Part shown: in pieces, positions 19,594-32,674 of the stretch
Layout of the letters: every line of letters begins with the position of its first letter
Numbering within the stretch: position 1 is the first letter of the stretch
Assembly (NCBI GenBank): GCA_963693085.1
Contig: OY856411.1
Location: 117,391,267 to 117,455,266, forward strand
Source: Alisma plantago-aquatica
Taxonomy: Eukaryota; Streptophyta; Magnoliopsida; Alismatales; Alismataceae
Direction: 5' to 3'
Length of the DNA: 64,000 nt
Program-made: the position numbers and the translations under genes
The notes under the pieces: generated by a model
The model's database searches: none
Told to the model about the DNA's origin: nothing
What the model saw: the letters and a program-made list of their open reading frames with translations, nothing else

Positions 19594-22500
19594 GGACCAG
19601 TAGGGTCCCCTTTTAGGGCATCGGTTCCAGGACACCGACAGGCTGCCTATACACAGGCCCAATCCAAATACAGTCCCATTTACGCCAGTTTCATTCCACC
19701 GACTGCCCGTGTTACAATCAAGGAGACTGAGAAGAGAAGGAAGACAGAGCGGGAGAGACTGTCTGGTCTGTCTTGTAGTCTCCCGTTTCGTGTCTAGATC
19801 TGCTCCGACACGACGTAGAAGACCACATCTTCTTCACCAAGCTACGACTACCTTCTGCACTGAGTTCATGGTGGATTCCTTAGTCTTTCTTATTCTTCTT
19901 ATTTCTCGCATGAGTAGCGAGTAGATTCATCCATTGGGGCACGGGGACTAGCCCTGCTATTCATGTTTTGTAATCTGTACTAAAAGATATTATCTTTCTG
20001 ATTCAATACTAAATCGTTTCATACATGCTTGAATGTTGGCCGCGTTCTTGTATGCATCTATTGTCTTTCGTTGCGGTTTGTCTACGACTGCTCTTGAGAC
20101 TCGAATGCCGATTTAGTGTTGGTTTCTGGTGTGCGTATCCACTACACATCCGTTTCGATATCTAAGAATGCTTCTCGAGGGATGGCGTAAACTCACCTCC
20201 ATCGTTGCACTTCCACACTATGAAATGGAATCAGTTGACGTACGAAAGTGCAGCCTTGATGGGTCGATGAATACATTCTATGGAGGAAGTGGTGCAAGGT
20301 ATTTGACCATTCGTTCGGGAATGGCTGACGTTGCAACACTCCCACGTTTCTCGTAGCTGTATCCTCAAAAGTGGGATAGTCTATAAGGATACTAATCGAA
20401 TTGATGATTATCGCTCGCTTGTTAGTTTTCTAATGCACATTTCACGAGGTTGAGTAAGGTTCTCTCTTCAGAGGCTACATCTCTTCATTGATACGTAGAC
20501 ATGTACCGGATGAGAGTTACTCAACCCGTGAAGGATGTGTGCATTACTGTTGTCCTACAAGACATCGGTATTGTATAACATCCATGTATCCTGCTTGCAA
20601 GTCTTGCTATGATTGGTACAAGTACAATACATGTGTGGTGGTGGTGAAAACCCGCATCACCCCAGTGATCCATCATCATTTGCTAATCTTAGATTTTAAT
20701 CCTCAAATAAGTTTTTTTATTCTTGCCTTTACTTTTGCATGTTTTAGGTTAAATAACTCAAATCAAACTTTTGGTCTTAGATGATTGACTTAGATCAATA
20801 CGTAACAAGAAAAAGACACTCAGATTCTTAATGTTGTCCTTTGGGTTCGATCCTAAATCTGTACTATGATAAGGCTTCCACACTCTTGTGGGGTTGGAGC
20901 ATTTATCTAGCACCAGTTGTAGGTAAACCTAGAGAGAACTTCAACTCCCTAGGGTTTTTGGTGCACATTAGGACTTCCATTGGAAGAGAAATCTTTTGGT
21001 GTAAGTTCTAGTTCCATCAACCTTTATCCAATTTTGTCATTTCAAAAAGGTGGGGGTATGAAGAAATAAGAAACACCACTTGTTAAAGGAAAGGAGATAA
21101 CAAAAAGTTATATAAGGAGAGTAGAAGAGCACATATGGGGGCTTGTCCAAGCATAGAAAGAAAAACAAGTTAAAGCATGTACTTGAACAACCCTAAAATG
21201 CAAGATAAAGTGTTGCAGAAAAATAATAAATGACAATTTTAAACCTCAAGATGATGAAATTTGACCAAAACCATCAGGGCTGATGGCGAAGCATTTAGCC
21301 ATGCTTAGAAGGTCGTTTTTGCATTAAAAAACACTACTCTTGCAGCAAAAACTGAAACCGGAGCAAGATCTGCATAAAATCCAAAAATACTCCAATTTCT
21401 AAATACAATGTAGCTCTGTGTGCCCTGCATCACAATTGTTATGCAATCAACTCAAGATAGTAGATATGCAATTCAAGGAACAAGCTTGAGCAAGTATGAG
21501 AAAAGATACAAGCAAATCGTATAGTAGAATACCACTTGATGAGCAAAGATAGCAATTATAAACAGGGATAGAACTACATGCATATGAACTACTAGTAGAT
21601 GTTATCACAAGTTAGGACTAGTAGTAGGATCTAGATCATAGAAATAGATACCAAAAGATACACAAGATAAAGCAAGCTATGGGTAGATGTAGAGATATAT
21701 CCAAACAAAGAGATAAGCAATTTTAGAAGCATGAAAGGATATAACTTACTACCAAATATGCATCATTACCAAAAGATGATTACCACTAAGAACCTCAAGG
21801 TTGTATCAACACAATATATACACCTAGATAGATGTAGCAAGTTAGAGTACAAGAAAGAAATTTTAGACACAACCAAGAGATCCAAATAGATTAATCACCA
21901 AAACCTGCAAAACAACTCAAAGCAAGTAATTGCAAGATATAGATATACCAATTTAGAGCAATTAGAGAGATAGAGTTGTAAGCAAGATATGAAATTTAAA
22001 GCATGGCAATATGCATATATAAAGGTACCAAATGAGAGTGCCAAAGAATAAGGCTATTGGTTGAGAAAATCTAGTTGAGAGGGAAATTCTCATTCAATAA
22101 GACAAATGTATATTCTATGCACAGTGCTATCGGTCGAGTTATGTGTATTGGCAACTCGACCGACAACATATGTTGGAACCACCCATGGTGCCCATCGGTC
22201 GAGTTTCAAACAGGACAAACTCGACCGACAAAGCTGCTGTAAAAAGGCACATATATTTCATAGAAACATATTTAGAGGCATGTTAAAAATACAAACCACA
22301 TCCAAACATGTGTAAGCCAGTTAGTAATGCACTATAAAAGCATTAGAAACAATTTTTGAGCAAAAGTGTGAAGAGAAACAAAAAATACCATTTTGACTCA
22401 AAAACCATATGTATAGTGCACACTTACTTGACAAAAACAAGTTAGAAATGGTTATAAGCAAGAAAAACATTACCTTTCTGCTTACCATTGCTTTTCCAAT

Positions 22501-22626
22501 TGTTTTCACGACATACACATCTCACCTTTCTTCTTTCATGTGGGTTGACAAGTCAATTTGCAATTCAATGGCTCAAGTCAATCCATTTGCAAGTACCTAC
22601 AAGAAGAAAGATAAAATGGTCCCCAA

Positions 22627-23573
22627 TCATGTTTTTGGGTCCAGAGGAGTTAGCTTAGCAACCCAAGTCCTAGTTCTCTTGGATGCTTTTCTAAAAGGAC
22701 AACAAGTAGAATAATGACCAATTTCATTGCAATAGTTGCATGTGCCCATAGTCTTGGAACTAGAGGATTCTCCATGGAATATTGGAGGTCCTTTACCTTT
22801 GTTGTTCCTTTGACTACTATCATACCCCAAGCAATGTCTACCAATTTATTTTGTAGTATGGTGTAGGATATCATTAAGATTCTTTTTACCAACTAAGAAT
22901 CTTTGCAAAGAAGATCTCAAATTATCATTATCAAGCATAATAGAAGTAATAGTAGAAGACAAATGATTGATATTATCTCTAGCATGCACAAAATAGATTT
23001 CTAAGTAAAGACTTTTAGTCAAATAAGAATCTCTATCAATATGAAGAGAAGCAACATCATTCTCTCTATAAAAAAGATAATATGAGGGTCAAGAGCAATC
23101 ACACTACTATGCAAGGAAGCAAGTTCATATACAAGACAAGAAATCTTTGAAGGATAAACTTTATCTACACATCTTATTCCTTGCAAAGTAAGCTCTTGAC
23201 TCTCATAAGCACATTTAAGAGCATAAGAAATAATAGAGAGAAAAACAATAGTAGTAGCAAGCTCTATATATGAAATACTCATAGAAGGTTGAGATTCTAA
23301 AAACTTAATCTTACCTAGCATGCTAGAATTCACAAATTTAAGAGCATTTAGTTGACTAAGGTAAGCATTTGTTTGAATCTCAACACTTGAATTTACCTCA
23401 TTTAAATCTACAATTGAGCTTGTCATGAGGGCACAATGGCATCTTCCATCTTCACATTCACTAGATCTTCCACTAGTGCTTTCATATGTTGATGGAGCCT
23501 TTGTGATCCCTTTTTCTCTCTTCTTTCCTTCTATTGCTCTCTTTGAAGGTTTTCCATCTTCATAATCACCCAT
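22627..23573 (-). pseudogene. gag remnant, copy I5
   Basis: The ATG is at 23571-23573 (MGDYEDGKPSKRAIEG, codon 7 open). A 1-nt loss near 23068 shifts the frame after ALDPHIIF, and a TAA replaces a Gln codon in TTKQI near 22850. The C-terminal part keeps the zinc knuckle CNYCNEIGHYSTCC and ends at the usual TGA. Confidence 0.68.
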
Positions 23574-23624
23574 ATTCTCCTACTTGTGGAAGTATGCTTG
23601 GAGAAGACCTACTCTGATACCAAT

Positions 23625-25227
23625 TGTTCGATCCTAGATGGGTGATTGGATGCTCTAGGGGGGTGAATAGAGATGAAAGCACTTACACAAAATTCATTAA
23701 ACCTTCAAGATATATGACAAGATAAGGTTGCTAAATAGGTAATTTGAGTGCAACTAAAACATACATAGCAAGGATGAGAAAGATTGCACATACACCAAGA
23801 GACAAGCTATTTAGAGTGGTTCCACACTTCAAACTAGAAGTGTGTCAGTCCACTTACCTAGAGAGGTCAACCTTTAGGATTTCCAAGTCATTGCATTCTT
23901 ATATTCATTCATAAGACTTACAACACATGACCAAACAAAGGACTTACCTATCCAATACAAAGAGTCTTCAACCTTACCAAGGATTTACCCACTTTGCAAT
24001 GAGTCTTCAACCTTCACCAAGGACTTACCCACTCTTTCACAAATCTTCAGCCTTGCAGGAATTACCCACTCTTCTAGGATCTTCAGCCTTTGACTTCACC
24101 TTCACTCAGAGAAGCTTTCACCAAGGACTTACCCACTTGAGCAATGAGTCTTTTGCCTTCACCAAGGGCTTACGCACTCTAGCTCCAAGTCTTCAGCCTT
24201 CACCTTCACCAAGGGACACCTTCCCTTGTTCTTCTTCACCTCTCTTGGCTAAGAGAGAGAACCTTCATCTTCATGGTTGAATGAGAGATGGGGAGGTGGT
24301 GGAAGTGAGAGCCTCACAAGATATACATGTAGGACTAGCTCCCTTATAGATTTTCTACTCACTCTTATGGATGTAGCAAGAGATTAAGCTTAGAGAGAGA
24401 GAGAGGAGTTCGTAGGAAGCACTCAACTATAGAATAGGAACCTCACATAGAGTTTGCATTGAATGCTCAACCTTGGAATGAAGCCCAAGGGGTCCCATTT
24501 ATAGCTGGGGATGCCTCTTCGCCTTTGGGAACACTTGAGAATGAAAACTAGCCATTTTGTGGCTTGCAACAGATCTATTTGCACTTTTTGCAACTCCACA
24601 ACGGCTAGAACCACTTTTCTGCACTTTTCCTTATAGTGCAATCGGTCGAGTTTTAATATAGGTAACTCGACTGATCCAGTAAAAGACAAAACCGATATTT
24701 AAATGATCGGTCGAGTTTGTCCTGGGGAAACTCGACCGACCACTTAAAATCAAAATAGTCTCTTACTCGATCGGTCGAGTTCTGTGAAAACACAACTCGA
24801 CCGATGCAAACTCCAGAAAATCGACCAAGAATGATCGATCGAGTTTTAAGCTTGGAAACTCGACCGACCAAGTTGCTGTGATCAATTTTCGAAATTGCAT
24901 CAAAAGTGATTAAAACATTCAATGTAAGTGCTCCTAATTTTTTCTAAGCTTATTTACAAGTCATACAATCATTACAAGTGACTTACAACACGATTCAAAT
25001 GGATTTACATTATATTACAAAAACGTGCACTTGTATGACTTTGACTTGTCTTTTCTCCAACTTAGGATGCACAAGTTAGGGCATTTGGAGTGTGTCTATA
25101 CCTAATCTAAAATCACTCAAGTAGAGGCATTAGACACCAATATGCGGAATGGTTAGTCATCATCAAAACAAGGGTTTAGTCAATTTAGACGTGAGCCAAT
25201 ATTGACCTAATTGACCTTGAGTCAACA
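23625..25227 (-). mobile_element. LTR6 (1603 bp), first LTR of the left higher-order block
   Basis: Plus strand TGTTCGATCC...GAGTCAACA. TATA box 24497-24503, inverted repeats 24641-24867. Diagnostic variants shared with LTR9 and not other copies include TTTCACAAATCTT, CTCTTGGCTAAG, CTCGACTGATCC, GATCGATCGAG or close forms, and GAGCCAATATTGACC. Confidence 0.88.
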
Positions 25228-28169
25228 TTCTCCCCCTTTTTGAAGATGACAAACCATTCCATAAATGTATTGAAAGCTTTGAAGTAAAATCATACCTTGG
25301 GAGAAACCTAGGGGTTTCAATAGGATTGAGCTCATATGCTCCCCCTCAAGTGATGCGCATGGAGTTCTCATACTCCCCCTAAATTGATGTTATTTCTCCT
25401 ACATGGTTAGCTTTCATGACATTTATAGAATAATATGTCTTCTACTCATATATGTTCTAAAAATATATGTCTTCTCCCCTTTACCTTCTCCCTCTTACAT
25501 GGACATACTTCTTCTATTCATGTAAGACATGCCTTCTCCCTATTTTTTCAAAAGAAGACATACCTTTCTCCCCCTTTATCATTTAAAAAAGGTGGGGGTA
25601 TGGAGAAATAAGAAACACCACTTTTTAAAGGAAAGGAGATAAAAAAAAGTTATATAAGGAGAGTAGAAGAGCACATATAGGGGCTTGTCCAAGCATAGAA
25701 AGAAAAGCAAGTTAAAGCAAGTACTTGAAAAACCCTAAAATGTAAGATAAAGTGATGCAGAAAAATAATAAATCAAAATTTTAACCCTCAAGATGACGGA
25801 ATTTGAACAAAAACCATCAGGGCTCATGGTGAAGCACTGAGCCTTACCCAGAAGGTCGTTTCTGCATTAAAAAACACTACTCTTGCAGCAAAAACTAAAA
25901 CTGGAGCAAGATCTGCATAAAATCCAAAAATACTCCAATTTCTACATACAATGTAGCTCTATGTGCCTTGCATCACAATTTTTATACAATCAACTCAAGA
26001 TAGTAGATATGCAATTCAAGGAACAAGCTTGAGCAAGTATGAGACAAGATACAAGAGAATCATATAGTAGAATACCACTTGATGAGCAAAGATAGCAATT
26101 ATAAATAGGGCTAGAACTACATGTATATGAACTACTAGTAGATGTTATCACAAGTTAGGACTACTAGTAGGATCTAGATCATAGAAAGAGATACCAAAAG
26201 ATACACAAGATAAAGCAAGCTATGGATAGATGTAGATATATATCCAAACAAAGAGACAAGCAATTTTAGAAGCATGAAAGGATATAACTTACTAACAAAT
26301 ATGCATCATTACCAAAAGATGATTACCACTAAGAACCTCAAGGTTGTATCAACACAAGATATACACCTAGATAGATGTAGCAATTTAGAGTACAAGGGAA
26401 GCAATTTTAGACACAACCAAGAGATCCAAAGAGATCAATCATCAAAACCTGCAAAACAACTCAAAGCAAGTAATTGCAAGATATAGATATACCAATTTAG
26501 AGCAATTTGAGAGATAGATTTGTAAGCAAGATAGGAAATTTAAAGCATGGCAATGTGCATATATAAAGGTACCAAATGAGAGTGCCAAAGAATAAGGCTA
26601 TTGGTTGAGAAAATCTAGTTGAGAGGGAAATTCCCATTCAATAAGCCAAAAGTATATTCTATGCACAGTGCTATCGGTCGAGTTATGTGCATTGGCAACT
26701 CGACCGAAAACAGATATTGGCAACACCCATGGTGGCCATCGGTCGAGTTTCAAACAGGACAAACTCGACCGACAAAGCTGCTGTAAAAAGGCACATATAT
26801 TTCTTAGAAACATATTTAGAGGCATGTTAAAAATATAAACCATATCCAAACATGTGTAAGCAAGTTAGTAATGCACTATAAAAGCATTAGAAATAGTTTT
26901 TGAGCAAGAGTGTGAAGAGAAACACAAAATACCACTTTTGACTCAAAAACCATATGTTAGTGCACACATACTTGACAAAAACAAGTTAGAAATGGTTATA
27001 AGCAAGAAAAACATTACCTTTGTGCTTACCATTGTTTTTCCACTTGTTTTCACCTCATACACATCTCACCTTTCTTCTTTCATGAGGATTGACAAGTCAA
27101 TTTGCAATTCAATGGCTCAAGTCAATCCATTTGCAGGTACCTACAAGAAGAAAGATGAAATGGTCCCCAATCATGTTTTTGGGTCCGGAGGAGTTAGCTT
27201 AGCAACCCAATTCCTAGTGCACTTGAGTGCTTTCCTAAAAGGACAACAAGTAGAATAATGACCAATTTCATTGCAATAGTTGCATGTACCCATAGACTTG
27301 GAACTAGAGGATTCTCCATGGAATATTGGAGGTCCTTTACCTTTGTTGTTCCTTTGACTACTATCATACCCCAAACCATGTCTACCAATTTGTTTAGTAG
27401 TACGGTGTAGGATATCATTAAGATTCTTTTTACCAACTAAGAATCTTTGCAAAGAAAATCTCAAATTATCATTATCAAACATAAGAGAAGTAATAGTAGA
27501 AGACAAATGATTGATATTACCTCCAGCTTGCACAAAATAGATTTCTAAGCAAAGACTTTTAGTCAAATAAGAATCTCTATCAATATGAAGAGCAACAACA
27601 TCATTCGCAATATAAGAAAATATAGTGTGAGGCTCAAGAGAAATCACACTACTATGCAAGGAAGCAAGTTCATATACAAGACAAGTAATCTTTGAAGGAT
27701 AAACTTTATATACACATCTTATTCCTTGGAAAGTAAGCTCTTGACTCTCATAAACACATTTAAGAGCATAAGTAACAATAGAGATAGAAACAATAGTAGT
27801 AGTAAGCTCTATATATGAAATACTCATAGAAGGTTGAGATTCTTAAAACTTAATCTTATCAAGCAAGCTAGAATTTGCAAATTTAAGAGCATTTAGTTGA
27901 CTAAGATTAGCATTTGTTTGAATCTCAACACTTGAATTTACATCATTTAAGTCTTCAATTGAGCTTGTCATGAGGGCGCAATGGCATCTTCCATCTTCAC
28001 ATTCACTAGATCTTCCACTAGTGCTTTCATTTGTTGATGGACCCTTTGTGATCCCGTTTTCTCTCTTCTTTCCTTCTATTGCTCTCTTTTAAGGTTGTCA
28101 ATCTTCATAATCACCCATATTCTCCTACTTGTGGAATTATGCTTGGAGAATACCCTCTCTAATACTAAT
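25228..28169 (-). mobile_element. Internal domain I6, full length
   Basis: Polypurine tract 25228-25241, inverted repeats 26674-26772, gag pseudogene 27171-28118, decayed primer site 28156-28167 (AATACTA). It shares CTCAAGTGATGCGC, CAGATATTGG and the Gag variant YIANDVVALH with I9, 13.6 kb away. Confidence 0.85.
27171..28118 (-). pseudogene. gag remnant, copy I6
   Basis: The ATG at 28116-28118 is followed by a TGA at codon 7 (28098-28100). A second nonsense change (AAGTTTTAA for AAGTTTTTA) lies near 27843. From ATG 27827 (MSISYIELTTT) the frame is open for 218 aa to the TGA at 27171, with GLGYDSSQRNNKGKGPP and a full CCHC knuckle. Confidence 0.68.
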
Positions 28170-29733
28170 TGTTGGATCCTAAATGGGTGATTGGATGCTC
28201 CAGAGGGGGGGTTGAATAGAGCTGAAAGCACTTACACAAAATTCATTAAACCTTCAAGATATATGACATGATAAGGTTGCTAAATAGGTAATTTGAGTGC
28301 AAATAAAACATACATAGAAAGGATGATAGAGATTGAACATCCACCAAGAGACAAGCTATTTAGAGTGGTTCCACACTTCAAACTAGAAGTGTGTCAGTCC
28401 ACTTACCTAGAACGGTCAACCTCTAGGATTTCCAAGCCATTGCATTCTTATATTAATTCATAAGACTTACAACACATGACCAAAAAAAGGACTTACCTAT
28501 CCAATACAAAGAGTCTTTAACCTTACTAAGGACTTACCTACTTTTCAATGAGTCTTCGGCCTTCACCAAGGACTTACCCACTCTTGCACAAGTCTTCAGC
28601 CTTGCAGGAATTACCCACTCTTCTTGGATCTTCAACCTTTGACTTCACCTTCACTCGGAGAAGCTTCCACCAAGGACTTACCCACTTGAGCAAGGAGTCT
28701 TCTGCCTTCACCAAGGGCTTACCCACTCTAGCTCCAAGTCTTCAGCCTTGATCTTCACCAAGGGACACCTTCCCTTGTTCTTCTTCACCTCTCTTAGCTA
28801 AGAGAGAGAACCTTCATCTTCATGGTTGAAATGAGAGATGGGGAGGTGGTGGAAGTGAGAGACTCACAAGATATACATGTAGGACTAGCTCTCTTACATA
28901 TTTCCTACTCACTCTAATGGATGTAGCAAGTGATTAATCTTAGAGAGAGAGGAGGCCGTAGGAAGCACTCAGCTATAGAATAGGAACCTCACATAGAGTT
29001 TGCATTGAATGCTCAACCTTGGAATGAAGCCCAAGGGGTCCTATTTATAGCTGGGGATGCCTCTTAGCCTATGGGAGAACTTGAGAATGAAAACTAGCCG
29101 TTTTGTGGCTTGCAACAGATCTATTTTCACTTGTTGCAACTCCACAACGGCTAGAACCACTTTTCTGCACTTTTATGTACAATGCAATCGGTCGAGTTTA
29201 AATATAGGTAACTTGACCGATCTAGTAAAAGACAAAACTGATATTTAAATGATCGGTCGAGTTTGTCCTGGGGAAACTCAACCGACCATTTAAAATCAAA
29301 ATGGTCTCTTACTCGATCGGTCGATCTGTGATAAAACGATTGGTCAAGTTTTAAGGCTTGGAAACTCGACGGACCAAGTTGTTGTGATCAATTTTCTAAA
29401 TTGCATCAAAAGTGATTAAAACATTCGATCTAAGTGCTCCTGATTTTTTCTAAGCTTAATTACAAGTCATACAATCATTACAACTGATTTACAACACGAT
29501 TCTAATGGATTTATATCATATTACAAAAATGTGTACTTGTATGACTTTGACTTGTCTTTTCTCCAACTTAGGATGCGCAAGTTAGGGCATTTGGAGTGTG
29601 TCTATACCTAATCTGAAATCACTCAAGTAATGGCATTAGACACCAATATGTGGAATGGTTAGTCATCATCAAAACAAGGGTTTAGTCAATTTAGATGTGA
29701 GTCAACATTGACCTAATTGACCTTGAGTCAACA
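28170..29733 (-). mobile_element. LTR7 (1564 bp, one hairpin collapsed)
   Basis: Plus strand TGTTGGATCC...GAGTCAACA. TATA box 29043-29049. The inverted-repeat cluster (29187-29373) is short because about 45 bp covering the right arm of hairpin 3 and the spacer to hairpin 4 are missing near 29325-29340. Shared with LTR10: CATCCACCAAG, CCTAGAAC, TTACTAAGG, GACGGACCAAG, AAGTAATGGC. Confidence 0.87.
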
Positions 29734-32674
29734 TTCTCCCCCTTTTTGAAGATGACTAACCATTCCATAAATGTATTGAAATCTTTTAAGTAAAATCATA
29801 CCTTCAGAGAAACCTTGGGTTTTCAATAGGATTGAGCTCATATGCTCCCCCTCAATTGATGCACATGGAGTTCTCATAGTCCCCCTCAATTGATGCAATT
29901 TCTCCTGCATGGTTAGCTTTCATAACATTTATAGAATACTATGTCTTCTACTCATAGATGTTCTACACATATATCTCTTCTCCCCTTTACCTTCTCCCTC
30001 TTACATGGCCATACTTCTTCTCTTCATCTAAGACATGCCTTCTCCCTATTTTGTCAAAAGAAGACATACCTTTCTCCCCCTTTGTCATTTCAAAAAGGTG
30101 GGGGTATGAAGAAATAAGAAACACCACTTGTTAAAGGAAATGAAATAACAAAAAGTTATATAAGGAGAGTAGAAGAGCACATATAGGGGCTTGTCCAAGC
30201 ATAGAAAGAAAAGCAAGTTAAAGCATGTACTTGAACAACCATAAAATGCAAGATAAAGTGCTACAGAAAAATAATAAATCGCAATTTTAAACTCTCAAGA
30301 TGACGGTATTTGACCAAAAACCATAAGGGCTCATGGCGAAGCACTGATCCTTGCTCAGAAGGTCATTTCTGCATAAAAAAACACTACTCTTGTAGCAAAA
30401 ATTGAAACTGGAGCAAGATCTGCATAAAATCCAAAAATAGTCCAATTTCTACATACAATGTAGCTCTATGTGCCCTGCATCACAATTGTTATGCAATCAA
30501 CTCAATATAGTAGATATGCAATTCAAGGAACAAGCTTGAGCAAGTATGAGACAAGATACAAGCAAATCATATAGTAGAATACCACTTGATGAGCAAAGAT
30601 AGCAATTATAAATAGGGCTAGAACTACATGTATATGAACTACTAGTAGATGTTATCACAAGTTAGGACTACTAGTAGGATCTAGATCATAGCAAGAGATA
30701 CCAAAAGATACACAAGATAAAGCAAGCTATGAGTAGATGTAGAGATATATCCAAACAAAGAGATAAGCAATTTTAGAAGCATGAAATGATATAACTTACT
30801 AACAAATATTCATCATTACCAAAAGAAGATTACCACTAAGAACCTCAAGGTTGTATCAACACAAGATATAAACCTAGATAGATGTATCAAGTTAGAGTAC
30901 AACGAAAGTAATTTTAGACACAACCAAGAGATCCAAAGAGATCAATCATCAAAACCTACAAAACAACTCAAAGCAAGTAATTGCAAGATATGGATATACA
31001 AATTTAGAGCAATTAGAGAGATAGAGTTGTAAGCAAGATAGGCAATTTAAAGCATGGCGATATGCATATATAAAGGTACCAAATGAGAGTGCCAAATAAT
31101 AAGGCTATTGGTTGAGAAAATCTACTTGAGAGGGAAATTCTCATTCAATAAGCCAAATAAATATTCTATGCACAGTGCTATCGGTCGAGTTATGTCTATT
31201 CGCAACTCGACCGACAACAGATGTTGGCAACACCCATGGTTCCCATTGGTCAAGTTTCAAACAGGACAAACTCGACCGACAAAGCTGATGTGAAAAGGCA
31301 CATATATTTCATAGAAACATATTTCGAGGCATGTTAAAAATACAAACCATATCCAAACATGTGTAAGCAAGTTAGTAATGCACTATAAAAGCATTACAAA
31401 TACTTTTTTAGCAAGAGTGTGAAGAGAAACACCAAATACCACTTTTGACTCAAAAACCATATGTATAGTGCACACTTACTTGACAAAAACAAGTTAGAAA
31501 TGGTTATAAGCAAGAAAAACATTACCTTTGTGCTTAACATTGCTTTTCCACTTGTTTTCACCTCATACACATCTCACCTTTCTTCTTTCATATGGATTGA
31601 CAAGTCAATTTGCAATTCAATGGCTCAAGTCAATCCATTTGCAAGTACCTACAAGAAGAAAGATGAAATGGTCCCCAATCATGTTTTGGGTCCAGAGGAG
31701 TTAGCTTAGTAGCCCAAGTCCTAGTGCTCTTGTGTGCTTTCATAAAAGGACAACAAGTAGAATGATGACCAATTTCATTGCAATAGTTGCATACCCATAG
31801 TCTTGGAACTAGGGGATTCTCCATGGAATATTGGAGGTCCTTTACCTTTGTTGTTCCTTTGACTACTATCATACCCAAAACCATGTCTACCAATTTGTTT
31901 AGTAGTATGGTGTAGGATATCATTAAGATTCTTTTTACCAACTAAGAATCTTTGCAAAGAAGATATCAAATTATCATTATCAAACATAAGAGAAGTAATA
32001 GTAGAAGGCAAATGATTGATATTATCTCCAGCATGCACAAAATAGATTTCTAAGCAAATACTTTTAGTCAAATAAGAATCTCTATCAATATGAAGAGCAA
32101 CAACATCATTCTCTCTATAAGAAAATATAGTATGAGGGTCAAAAGCAATCACACTATTATGTAAGGAAGCAAGTTCATATACAAGACAAGTAATCTTTGA
32201 AGGATAAACTTTATCTACACATCTTATTCCTTGCAAAGTAAGCTCTTGACTCTCATAAGAACATTTAAGAGCATAAGAAACAATAGAGAGAGAAATAATA
32301 GTAGTAGCAAGCTCTATATATGAAATACTCATAGAAGGTTGAGATTCTAAAAACTTAATCTTATCAAGCAAGCTAGAATTCACAAATTTAAGAGCATTTA
32401 GTTGACTAAGATAAGCATTTGTTTGAACCTCAACACTTGAATTTTCCTCATTTAAATCTTCAATTGAGCTTGTCATGAGGGCGCAATGGCATCTTCCATC
32501 TTCACATTAACTAGATCTTCTACTAGTGCTTTCATTTGTTGATGGAGCCTTTATGATCGCTTTTTCTCTAGTCTTTCCTTCTATAGCTCTTTTTGAAGGT
32601 TGTCAATCTTCATAATCACCCATATTCTCCTATTTGTGGAAGTATGCTTGGAGAAGACCCGCTCTAATACCAAT
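29734..32674 (-). mobile_element. Internal domain I7, full length
   Basis: Polypurine tract 29734-29747, inverted repeats 31181-31279, gag pseudogene 31630-32623, primer site 32661-32672 (TGGTATTAGAGC). Variants TATGTCTATT in loop 5 and GGTTCCCAT before hairpin 6 are shared with I10. Confidence 0.85.
31630..32623 (-). pseudogene. gag remnant, copy I7
   Basis: The ATG at 32621-32623 is followed by TGA at codon 7. From ATG 32476 (MTSSIEDLNEENSS) the frame runs 233 aa, then a 2-nt loss at the knuckle (CATACCC for CATGTGCCC, near 31791) ends it at TMGMQLLQ. The knuckle continues in another frame. A further 1-nt loss before the usual stop gives a KHDWGPFHLSS tail, also seen in copy I10. Confidence 0.68.

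Larger units (their letters stand above)
18052..21019 (+). mobile_element. Insertion resembling a solo LTR of another family (about 2.97 kb)
   Basis: The insert starts TGAATCC and ends CCATCA (TG...CA) and is absent from all other units. The flanks ACCTTTTA (18044-18051) and ACCTTTA (21020-21026) look like an imperfect target duplication; a strict 5-bp CCTTT duplication would shift the ends by 1-2 bases. It has a plus-strand TATA box at 19586-19593 roughly mid-length, repeat-rich DNA before it and no coding frame above 126 aa. The final part (GGGTTCGATCC..., near 20846) resembles 3' ends of long plant Ty3/gypsy LTRs. Solo-LTR status is inferred, as no primer site or internal domain is visible. 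Confidence 0.6.
17711..23624 (-). mobile_element. Internal domain I5, split by an insertion of about 3 kb
   Basis: The left part (17711-18051) runs from the polypurine tract to ACATACCTTTTA. The right part (21020-23624) resumes at ATTTTGTCATTTCAAAAAGG, inverted repeats 5-6 (22130-22228), the broken gag (22627-23573) and a primer site at 23611-23622. The hairpin region carries the variant CATATGTTGGAACC, shared only with I8, which marks it as one edge of a later duplication. Confidence 0.85.
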
